Shown here: piece after piece, positions 57,927-64,000 of the stretch | Layout of the letters: every line of letters begins with the position of its first letter | How positions within the stretch are numbered: the first letter of the stretch is position 1 | NCBI GenBank assembly: GCA_024640305.1 | Contig: JAHEFG010000004.1 | Span: forward strand, 40,014 to 104,013 | Length of the DNA stretch: 64,000 nt | Reading direction: 5' to 3' | Source of the DNA: Gammaproteobacteria bacterium | GTDB taxonomy: Bacteria; Pseudomonadota; Gammaproteobacteria; Steroidobacterales; Woeseiaceae | Program-made: the position numbers and the translations under genes | Notes under the pieces: generated by a model | What the model saw: only the letters and a program-made list of their open reading frames with translations | What the model was told of the DNA's origin: nothing | The model's database searches: none

Positions 57927-58568
57927 CTATTCTGCGCCTTTCGGCCGTTGCAGAGCAAGGTAGGCTTGGTGCAGAGCCGCTACCTGCGTTGCAGTTGATT
58001 CGAAGTCGCCATCGTTGCTGATAACATCATCCGCAATGGCCAGACGTTCTTCCCGGGTTGCCTGGGAGGCGAGAATACGCCGCGCCTGAGCTGCAGATTC
58101 GGTGTCGCGCTCGAGCAGGCGGCGCATCTGGGCATCTTCGTCGCAATCAACCACGACAATGCGATCAACAAATTTTCTGAGCGGGGATCCCGTCAGCAGC
58201 GGTACCACAATGATCTGATACGGGCCGCCAGCCTCGGTCGCCTGTCGAACGGTCTCCGCACCGATCCTCGGGTGTACGATGGCTTCGAGATTCGAGCGCG
58301 CCGTCTCGTCACTAAAAATGAGCCGCCGCAGAGCGGCTCGATCGAGTGTGCCATCTTCACGGATGAACTCATCGCCAAAGGCGTCTCTGATCTCGTTGAG
58401 GGCCGGCTGACCGGGCATCACGACCTCGCGAGCGATTACGTCGGTATCAATTACGGTAGCCCCGAGCTCGGCGAACATATCAGCTACCGTCGATTTGCCG
58501 CTGGCGATACCGCCAGTGAGCCCTACACGAAGAGGCGTGACGGCCTTGTTCGGCTTGTCAGCTGTCAC
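57927..58568 (-). CDS. coaE: dephospho-CoA kinase
   Basis: 213 residues from GTG 58568, immediately after the pilD stop. P-loop GGIASGKS at residues 19-26, then FAELGATVIDTDVIAREVV and the C-terminal LASQATREERLAIADDVI with the lid arginines. Phosphorylates dephospho-CoA in the last step of coenzyme A synthesis. The pilD-coaE-zapD run matches the hofC/pilD-coaE-zapD arrangement of enterics and pseudomonads. Confidence 0.96.
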   Translation of the reverse strand: MTADKPNKAVTPLRVGLTGGIASGKSTVADMFAELGATVIDTDVIAREVVMPGQPALNEIRDAFGDEFIREDGTLDRAALRRLIFSDETARSNLEAIVHPRIGAETVRQATEAGGPYQIIVVPLLTGSPLRKFVDRIVVVDCDEDAQMRRLLERDTESAAQARRILASQATREERLAIADDVISNDGDFESTATQVAALHQAYLALQRPKGAE

Positions 58569-59453
58569 TTAGAGAAACATGTCCAGATAGGCATTTTTTA
58601 TGGTCTCGCCCCACAGCATCGTAATCCAGCCAGCGGCGGCCAGGTATGGGCCGAACGGAATCGGAATTTGCCGGTCACGACCACGAAAAACGATAAGTGC
58701 TATACCAATTATCGCCCCGACAACCGCAGACATCAGGATGATCGTTGGCAAAGCCTGCCAACCGAGCCACGCGCCGAGGGCCGCCAGCAATTTGAAGTCG
58801 CCGTAACCCATGCCCTCCTTGCCCGTAACGAGCTTGAACAGCTGGTAGACGCTCCAGAGGCTGAGATAACCGGCTACAGCGCCAACTATCGCGTCCTGAG
58901 GTGCAATAAACAGCGTACCGGTGCCGGCGAGCGGGTGGAACAAGCTCATGATCAAGCCGATCCACATCAATGGTATTACTATCGAATCGGGGATGATCTG
59001 GTGGTCGGTATCGATCAGGCTTATTGCCACAAGAGCAAAACTCAGCCCGATTGCCATCAGGGCTTCCCAGCCAAATCCAAAATGCCAGGCACATACTGCA
59101 GCGAGAATCGCCGTCATGGTTTCAACCAGCGGGTAGCGAACCGAGATCGACTTCTGGCAGTTCGAGCATTGCGCGCCGAGCAACAGGTAACTCAATACCG
59201 GGATATTCTGCCAGGCTTTGATGGCTGCGCCGCAGGACGGGCAACGTGAGCGCGGCACAACGAGATTGAATTTTCCTTCTGGCAAGTCGGGCGCCGGTTC
59301 TTTGGACAGTTCGTCACATTGCTCGCGCCAGTCACGCTGCATCATCAATGGCAGCCTGTAGATGACGACATTAAGAAAGCTGCCAATCAGCAACGCAAAG
59401 GCGAACGCAACGGCGATAAAAACCACGGGAGCCTGTGTAAACAGTTCAGCCAT
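58569..59453 (-). CDS. pilD: prepilin peptidase / N-methyltransferase PilD
   Basis: 294 residues, about seven to eight membrane helices. Cytosolic zinc loop with CPSCGAAIKAWQNIPVLS and CSNC; aspartyl protease aspartates in SLIDTDHQIIPD and GYGDFKLLAALG. It cleaves prepilin leaders after Gly and N-methylates the new Phe, so it processes both pilins at 62659-63705 and any pseudopilins. A terminator-like hairpin separates it from pilC. Confidence 0.96.
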   Translation of the reverse strand: MAELFTQAPVVFIAVAFAFALLIGSFLNVVIYRLPLMMQRDWREQCDELSKEPAPDLPEGKFNLVVPRSRCPSCGAAIKAWQNIPVLSYLLLGAQCSNCQKSISVRYPLVETMTAILAAVCAWHFGFGWEALMAIGLSFALVAISLIDTDHQIIPDSIVIPLMWIGLIMSLFHPLAGTGTLFIAPQDAIVGAVAGYLSLWSVYQLFKLVTGKEGMGYGDFKLLAALGAWLGWQALPTIILMSAVVGAIIGIALIVFRGRDRQIPIPFGPYLAAAGWITMLWGETIKNAYLDMFL

Positions 59454-59477
59454 TTTTGTTCTCGTCCTTCAAAAGAA

Positions 59478-59515
59478 AACGGCGTCCGGAGTTTCCCCCG
59501 GACGCCGTTCTATTG
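59478..59515 (-). terminator. terminator after pilC
   Basis: Arms AACGGCGTCCGG (59478-59489) and CCGGACGCCGTT (59498-59509) around an 8-base loop, with TTTTCTTTTG following on the minus strand. It sits between pilC and pilD, so pilD-coaE-zapD may rely partly on read-through or its own promoter. Confidence 0.75.
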
Positions 59516-59534
59516 CAAACGTGTCGGTCGCCCG

Positions 59535-60755
59535 TTAGATAACGGCGCCCATCTTGAAAATTGGCAGGTACATGGCCACGACAAGGCCACCGACAAGCAC
59601 GCCGAGAATCGACATGATCAGTGGCTCAAGCAGGCTCGACAGGTTATCGACAGCGTTGTCGACATCTTCCTCGTAGAAATCCGCCACTTTTGACGACATT
59701 TCGTCAAGGGAGCCGGACTCTTCGCCGACGGCGATCATCTGGATCACCATATTCGGGAACAGGTCAGTATTTTCCATGGCCTGCTGCAGGCGCAGTCCTG
59801 TTGCGACTTCATCGCGCATTTCCAGTACACCAATCTCATAAACGATGTTGCCGGTCGCGCCAGCAACAGATTCGAGTGCCTCAACCAGTGGTACGCCAGC
59901 AGCGAACATCGTCGCGAGGGTACGCGAATAGCGGGCAATGGCCGCTTTCTCGAGGATCGGGCCGATGATCGGCGCTTTCAACATCATGCGGTCGAGATAA
60001 TGGCGCATTTTCTTCGAGCGCTTTTTGAAGTACAAAAACGCGAACACTGAACCGCCGATGAGGGCTGCCAGGAAAAAGCCTTTTTCCCGGACAAAAATGG
60101 AGAGGTCAATGACCTTACGTGTAAATGTCGGCAGGTCGGCACCGAAACCCTTAAACAGGTCTTCGAACGCAGGAATTACGAAAATCAGGAGAATGGTAGT
60201 AACAACAAAGGCGACCGCCAAAACGGCGCCAGGGTAAGTCAGCGCCTTCTTGATTTTCTTTTTCAGTGCCTCTGTCTTTTCTTTGTAGGTCGCAATCTTG
60301 TCGAGCAGAGCCTCGAGTGCACCGGCCTGTTCGCCGGCTTCAACGAGGTTAATAACGAGGTCGTCAAAATACAGCGGGTGTTTGGCCAGTGACTCGGCCA
60401 ACGCGCTACCGCCCTCAACATCAGCCTTGATCGACAAAATGAGTTTTTGCATCGCCGCGTTTTCGTGGCCATTGCCGACGATTTCGAATGATTGCACCAG
60501 GGGAATACCGGCGGCCAGCATGGTGGAGAGTTGGCGCATGAATATCGCGATATCGCCCGGGGTAATTGTGCCGCCACCAGAGAATAGTCCCTGGCTTTGT
60601 TTCTTGATGCGGCTGGGCACAACGCCTTGACGGCGCAAGTCGGCGCGCACGGCGGCCTCGTTGGCGGCCATACTCTTGCCCTTGATCTTCTTGCCCTTTC
60701 TGTCTGTACCTTCCCAAACAAAAGGGACGGTACTTGCAACTGCTGTTTCAGCCAT
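59535..60755 (-). CDS. pilC: type IV pilus platform protein PilC
   Basis: 406 residues, GspF family with two repeated cytosolic domains (about 70-165 and 275-370) and three membrane helices. Landmarks: AIFMRQLSTMLAAGIPLVQSFEI and its paralogous repeat YSRTLATMFAAGVPLVEALE, plus NMVIQMIAVGEESGSLDEM. The inner-membrane platform couples the PilB motor to pilus assembly. Between pilB (29 bp upstream) and pilD. Confidence 0.96.
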   Translation of the reverse strand: MAETAVASTVPFVWEGTDRKGKKIKGKSMAANEAAVRADLRRQGVVPSRIKKQSQGLFSGGGTITPGDIAIFMRQLSTMLAAGIPLVQSFEIVGNGHENAAMQKLILSIKADVEGGSALAESLAKHPLYFDDLVINLVEAGEQAGALEALLDKIATYKEKTEALKKKIKKALTYPGAVLAVAFVVTTILLIFVIPAFEDLFKGFGADLPTFTRKVIDLSIFVREKGFFLAALIGGSVFAFLYFKKRSKKMRHYLDRMMLKAPIIGPILEKAAIARYSRTLATMFAAGVPLVEALESVAGATGNIVYEIGVLEMRDEVATGLRLQQAMENTDLFPNMVIQMIAVGEESGSLDEMSSKVADFYEEDVDNAVDNLSSLLEPLIMSILGVLVGGLVVAMYLPIFKMGAVI

Positions 60756-60784
60756 GTCGTTTGCCCATAAAACGAAGTAAAAAC

Positions 60785-62503
60785 CTACTCAATTGTAACG
60801 CGATTGACCTCTTCAAGGCTGGTAACCCCTTCCTTGACTTTGTTCAATCCCGCACGTCGTAAATCGTAAACCCCCTCAATTGCCGCCTGGTCAGCGATCT
60901 GCATGGCGTTGCCGCCTTCCATTATGATTCGGCCCATGGCCTCGGAAACTTCCATAACCTGGAAGATACCCAGCCGCCCTTTGTAGCCATCGTTGCAGTT
61001 CTTGCAGCCTTTTGGCCCGAAAATCGTGAGTCCTGCATCGAGATCTTCTGCTTCGAAACCTTCTTTCTCGAGCGCTTCGCGGGGAATGTCTTTCGTTTCC
61101 TTGCAGTTGTCACAAAGTCGTCTCGCCAGGCGCTGTGCAATGATCAGGCTGACCGAGGTCGCGATCGCATAAGGTTTTACGCCCATGTCGACGAGTCGTG
61201 TCAGGGTTCGTGGAGCATCATTGGTATGCAATGTCGAGAGAACCAGGTGACCTGTTTGCGCGGCCTTGATCGCAATCTCCGCCGTCTCGAGGTCTCGTAT
61301 CTCACCTACCATGATGATGTCTGGATCCTGGCGCAGAAACGCTTTTAGCGCCGACGCAAATGTCAGGCCGACTTTGGGATTTACATTGACCTGGTTGATG
61401 CCCGGGAGGTTAATTTCTGCCGGATCTTCGGCCGTGGAGATATTGCGGTCTTCGGTATTCAGGATATTCAGGCCCGTATACAGCGATACGGTCTTACCGG
61501 AGCCGGTTGGCCCGGTTACCAGGATCATGCCATAGGGCTTGTTCAGATGTTTCTCATACATCTCCCGCTGGTGATCTTCGTAACCGAGCATCTCGATGCC
61601 AAGTTTGGCGCTGGAGGGGTCGAGGATACGCAATACGATCTTCTCGCCGAACAGTGTTGGACAGGTGTTGACGCGAAAATCGATAGCCCGATTCTTGGAC
61701 AGACGCATCTTGATGCGGCCGTCCTGCGGTACACGCCGCTCGGCGATATCCATGCGTGACATGACCTTCAGGCGGGCGCAAACCTTGTTCGCGAGCAAAA
61801 CCGGTGGAGTTGCAACTTCGGAGAGGACGCCGTCGAGGCGCGTCCTGACGCGGAATATCTTTTCATAGGGTTCGAAGTGGACGTCCGACGCGCCCCTCTT
61901 AATCGCGTCCAGCAATATCTTGTTAACAAAGCGAACCACCGGCGCATCTTCGACATCGTCGCGACGATCGTCTTCATCATCTTCTGTATCGCCGGAGACG
62001 TCGAGGTTCTCGAGATCGAAATCATCGTCCTCCATACCGGACATGCTGGTATCGACGGCTTCGATCGCCTTGACAATTTGTTCCTCGAGCTTGTCCTGCT
62101 CGATAACAACAGGATCGATTCGCAGGCTCGTCTGGAACTTGATATCGTCGATGGCCTGCAGGTTGGTCGGGTCTGATATGCCCAGAAATAATCGCTGCCC
62201 GCGTTTGACCAGCGGCAGGACGCGATGCTTGTTAATGAGCTTCTGATCGACAGAGCGTACGACATCGAGGTCGATTTCGACCGCGTCGAGGTTAAGCAGG
62301 GGAACGCCAAACTCGTGGGATGCCGCGACAGCAATTGCACGGGCGTCCGCCAGGTCTTCGTTAACGAGATAGGCAACCAGCGGCAGTCTTTCTTTCTTCG
62401 CGGCATCACTGGCCTCCAGGAGCTTTTCCTCGGAGACGATCCCATCCTGTACAAGCCGCCTGGGCAGCCCCGCAAGGTTATTTTGTGATGCCGTTACCGC
62501 CAT
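60785..62503 (-). CDS. pilB: type IV pilus extension ATPase PilB
   Basis: 572 residues. N-terminal MshEN-type domain (about 1-150, with RLVQDGIVSEEKLLEA) able in some relatives to bind c-di-GMP, then an acidic linker (DDFDLENLDVSGDTEDDEDD), the ATPase core with Walker A GPTGSGKT near residue 330, Asp/His boxes, Walker B DPDIIMVGEIRDLETAEIA, and a zinc site CDNC...CKNC. It powers pilin polymerisation. Whether its MshEN domain has the two RLxxx/GLxxx binding motifs for c-di-GMP needs alignment. Confidence 0.96.
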   Translation of the reverse strand: MAVTASQNNLAGLPRRLVQDGIVSEEKLLEASDAAKKERLPLVAYLVNEDLADARAIAVAASHEFGVPLLNLDAVEIDLDVVRSVDQKLINKHRVLPLVKRGQRLFLGISDPTNLQAIDDIKFQTSLRIDPVVIEQDKLEEQIVKAIEAVDTSMSGMEDDDFDLENLDVSGDTEDDEDDRRDDVEDAPVVRFVNKILLDAIKRGASDVHFEPYEKIFRVRTRLDGVLSEVATPPVLLANKVCARLKVMSRMDIAERRVPQDGRIKMRLSKNRAIDFRVNTCPTLFGEKIVLRILDPSSAKLGIEMLGYEDHQREMYEKHLNKPYGMILVTGPTGSGKTVSLYTGLNILNTEDRNISTAEDPAEINLPGINQVNVNPKVGLTFASALKAFLRQDPDIIMVGEIRDLETAEIAIKAAQTGHLVLSTLHTNDAPRTLTRLVDMGVKPYAIATSVSLIIAQRLARRLCDNCKETKDIPREALEKEGFEAEDLDAGLTIFGPKGCKNCNDGYKGRLGIFQVMEVSEAMGRIIMEGGNAMQIADQAAIEGVYDLRRAGLNKVKEGVTSLEEVNRVTIE

Positions 62504-62658
62504 AAGAACGCCGGTGTCTGATTGTGAATATGAGCATCACAGTCTCACTGATCTAAGTGCACGGATCAACTCGATTTTGTGCGCCCCATCACAAATGTGG
62601 AATTTCATTAAGTCAAATGACAAAAAATCGAACATTTCGCCATTTAGTAAAGGTTTTG
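62504..62658 (-). promoter_or_regulatory. pilB promoter region with CRP-like site
   Basis: On the minus strand, -35 TTGACT (62611-62616), 17-base spacer, -10 TGTGAT (62588-62593), about 80 bp before the pilB ATG. The -10 overlaps TGTGA-N6-GCACA, one base from the CRP/Vfr consensus, within a perfect TTTGTG/CACAAA inverted repeat (62576-62595). No terminator is seen after the second pilin. Confidence 0.5.
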
Positions 62659-63144
62659 CTAGCGACAGCTACTCGGAAGATAGCGCGGTTCTACCGTCGC
62701 AGGCAGGTGGTTGGCGCCGCCCGGCAGCAAGGCGCCGCCCGGCACTCCGACATTGCCGCAGCGCCAGATAACGGTATTTCCGGGTGTGACATAGGGGGTT
62801 AGCGATAAGGTCTGGCCGATTATGGCCTGATGAGCTCGCGGTCCACTAAATGTGATGTCGACCCGGCCATTGACGATGTTTACCTGGCTGACGTAGCTGC
62901 CACTCGTATCTGTTGGGTCAGCTGACATGCCGGCTGCTGCACGATCGGCTGGTGCTACGCCGTCGTTCGTGAAGGCGTCTACGATGGGTACTTTTGCGCC
63001 GGAAGCCATTTCCAGGCCCTCAGAGATTTGTGCGCGGACCGTATAGGTCTGGTAGGCGGAAACGGCCAGGCTCGCGAGAATGCCGATGATAGCAACGACA
63101 ATCATCAACTCAATAAGTGTAAAGCCCTGGTTGTGCTTGTTCAT
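62659..63144 (-). CDS. type IVa pilin, second copy, enlarged D-loop
   Basis: 161 residues. Leader MNKHNQG, then [25 protein letters not shown] with the mature Phe1 and Glu5. The PilD site and N-terminal helix match the neighbouring pilin, but the globular head differs strongly. The disulfide pair is Cys129-Cys160, enclosing about 30 residues rich in Gly/Pro; DNA for that loop carries a perfect 14-base direct repeat (62713-62726 and 62731-62744, period 18) that encodes [12 protein letters not shown]. It may be an alternative major pilin or a minor/tip-like pilin. A GC-rich hairpin (63158-63173) lies in its leader. Confidence 0.9.
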   Translation of the reverse strand: MNKHNQGFTLIELMIVVAIIGILASLAVSAYQTYTVRAQISEGLEMASGAKVPIVDAFTNDGVAPADRAAAGMSADPTDTSGSYVSQVNIVNGRVDITFSGPRAHQAIIGQTLSLTPYVTPGNTVIWRCGNVGVPGGALLPGGANHLPATVEPRYLPSSCR

Positions 63145-63207
63145 TTATCGTCTCCGGCGGCTCCGCCGAGCCGTCTGGTCTCTGCAATGATACGGCATTG
63201 TCGTTTT

Positions 63208-63240
63208 GAAAAAAAAAGCCCCGGTCAGGCCGGGGCTTTC
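63208..63240 (-). terminator. terminator after the first pilin
   Basis: On the minus strand AAAGCCCCGG, CCTGA loop, CCGGGGCTTTTTTTTTC: a 7-9 bp GC stem with a long T-run between the two pilin genes. It should uncouple the highly expressed first pilin from the second pilin and pilB. Confidence 0.9.
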
Positions 63241-63282
63241 TTGACTCTTAAAAAGCCTAGGCAAAAAAGCCTAAACAAAGTC

Positions 63283-63705
63283 TTAGGTGCGGCAAGAGGC
63301 CGGCAGCCACTTGTTCGCGAAGCTGGCTGTACAAGCCCACTCAACAGCACCAACGTTGTCAGTAGCAGTAAGCGTCAGCGTTCCACCAGCGAGGTTCGTG
63401 TTGGCGTCGCCACCGTATGTAACGGTGATAGCTGCACCAGCGATCAAAACCTGCGTCGTGTACTTACCATTGATGTTACCCGCTGCTTCAACACCAGCTT
63501 CAGCGTTGTCAGCCGGGAAACCGCCCGTGTCCTGATAGAACTCGGTAACTGCAACCTTGGAACCGCCAGCGAGGTTCAAACCTTCAGAAACCTGTGCGCG
63601 GATCGTGTAGTCCTGGTAAGCCGGAATAGCGATGGCAGCCAGAATGCCGATAATCGCAACTACGATCATCAGTTCGATAAGTGTAAAACCTTGTTGCTTC
63701 TTCAT
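63283..63705 (-). CDS. pilA: type IVa major pilin PilA
   Basis: 140 residues. Six-residue basic leader MKKQQG, cleaved before [27 protein letters not shown]; Glu5 of the mature protein is present. The head ends with the disulfide pair Cys125-Cys138, a 12-residue loop like classical group I pilins. It should be the main pilus subunit for twitching, attachment or DNA uptake. Expression is predicted to be sigma-54 and PilR dependent from the promoter at 63767-63782. Confidence 0.95.
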   Translation of the reverse strand: MKKQQGFTLIELMIVVAIIGILAAIAIPAYQDYTIRAQVSEGLNLAGGSKVAVTEFYQDTGGFPADNAEAGVEAAGNINGKYTTQVLIAGAAITVTYGGDANTNLAGGTLTLTATDNVGAVEWACTASFANKWLPASCRT

Positions 63706-63766
63706 GTGTATCTCCAGAGTAGTGCGTTTATTTCAAATACGGCAATAGCGCCAGTGCTTGTATAAA

Positions 63767-63782
63767 AGCAATCCCCGTGCCA
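63767..63782 (-). promoter_or_regulatory. sigma-54 promoter of pilA
   Basis: On the minus strand TGGCAC-GGGGA-TTGCT, a perfect -24/-12 element (TGGCAC, five bases, TTGC plus T). The expected start point is near 63757, about 50 bases before the pilA ATG. RpoN (17019-18410) reads it, with PilR as activator. Confidence 0.92.
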
Positions 63783-63890
63783 AGTTTAGGTGGAAGATTG
63801 TAACTCTCTGTTATGAAAGAAAAAAATAGTTTATCAGTGGAAATTCGGGGCGCACTGGATCGCTTGATCACACTGACATTTGGGCGATAT

Positions 63891-63917
63891 TTGTCACAAG
63901 GTGACAATATTTGTCAC
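63891..63917. promoter_or_regulatory. TTGTCAC repeats, candidate PilR enhancer sites
   Basis: Three copies at 10-base spacing: TTGTCAC (63891-63897), inverted GTGACAA (63901-63907) and TTGTCAC (63911-63917). They lie about 135-160 bp upstream of the pilA start point, the usual distance for an enhancer-type activator, and contain the TGTC core described for PilR sites. The last copy overlaps the pilR stop codon. Confidence 0.6.
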
Positions 63918-64000
63918 TCTATTTGGAGTTTCTTGATTCGATAGCGCAACTGGCGGAACGACAGGCCCAATAGCTTAGCTGCGGCGGTCTTGTTGTAGCG
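63914..64000 (-). CDS. pilR: type IV pilus response regulator PilR, C-terminal end
   Basis: Only the last 28 codons and the stop are in the window. The visible end (KTAAAKLLGLSFRQLRYRIK) is the Fis-type helix-turn-helix of NtrC-family activators and matches PilR proteins closely. With its kinase PilS it activates sigma-54 transcription of pilA. Same strand as pilA, 208 bp upstream of it. Confidence 0.85.
   Translation of the reverse strand, partial: RYNKTAAAKLLGLSFRQLRYRIKKLQIE

Noticed and set aside
58272..59249. 325-codon plus-strand frame over coaE/pilD
   Set aside because: Antisense to two clear genes, no domain.
1..64000. CRISPR arrays, tRNA genes, insertion sequences, toxin-antitoxin or defence islands
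   Set aside because: No regularly spaced repeats, cloverleaf sequences, transposase frames or defence-type genes were seen by eye anywhere in the window.

Overview
This window is a contiguous piece of a chromosome from a free-living gammaproteobacterium. The evidence is gene order: the yrbG-kdsD-kdsC-lptC-lptA-lptB-rpoN-hpf-ptsN-rapZ block, a complete mraZ-to-lpxC division and cell-wall (dcw) cluster, petABC-sspA-sspB, rsmI/lpoA-yraN, and a pilABCD-coaE-zapD block. All are gammaproteobacterial arrangements, and the proteins look gammaproteobacterial throughout. A cytochrome bc1 complex, type IVa pili and RpoN/PilR control suggest a respiring, surface-associated organism rather than an enteric one. 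The species cannot be fixed from sequence alone; an environmental lineage such as Chromatiales or Woeseiales is possible. No insertion sequence, prophage, integron, CRISPR array or tRNA gene was recognised, so this is mostly core genome.

Layout. 1-7.5 kb: lower glycolysis and pentose phosphate genes (tkt, gap, pgk, pyk), with a Tat-exported PhoX/DUF839-type protein inserted on the opposite strand. 7.5-13.8 kb: accessory-looking genes, namely a penicillin-acylase-type hydrolase directly behind pyk, a MoxR ATPase with a VWA partner, an exported PrxQ-type peroxiredoxin, and a patatin-like lipase. 13.8-23.3 kb: mgtE, the rapZ-ptsN-hpf-rpoN and lptBAC-kdsCD-yrbG block (Kdo and LPS transport plus nitrogen-PTS and sigma-54), and ibaG. 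23.3-28.4 kb: a DegS-type protease, petABC (bc1 complex) and sspAB. 28.4-32.6 kb: yraN-lpoA divergent from rsmI, then a MarR regulator with a membrane methyltransferase. 32.66-33.02 kb: rnpB, the RNase P RNA. 33.3-52.1 kb: the dcw cluster, mraZ, rsmH, ftsL, ftsI, murE, murF, mraY, murD, ftsW, murG, murC, murB, ddlB, ftsQ, ftsA, ftsZ, lpxC, mostly with 1-11 bp overlaps. 52.1-57.1 kb: dciA, a cyclic-di-GMP riboswitch, an M23 peptidase, secA, mutT. 57.1-64 kb: zapD, coaE, pilD, pilC, pilB, two tandem major-type pilins, and the last 28 codons of pilR.

How the parts connect. Envelope biogenesis dominates: precursor synthesis (mur genes), septal synthesis (ftsW/ftsI, activator LpoA), divisome (ftsLQAZ, zapD), LPS (lpxC, kds, lpt), secretion (secA) and pili. 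Regulation is unusually legible. There is a three-repeat MraZ operator just downstream of a promoter, a palindromic operator over the -10 of the MarR gene, and a textbook -24/-12 sigma-54 promoter in front of the first pilin. Repeated TTGTCAC sites lie upstream of that promoter, next to pilR, and rpoN itself is in the same window.

Most noteworthy is a clear c-di-GMP class I (GEMM) riboswitch in the 312-bp leader of the envelope M23 peptidase beside secA. It would place a cell-wall hydrolase under second-messenger control. Next is the second pilin, which has an enlarged disulfide loop built partly from an 18-bp tandem duplication.
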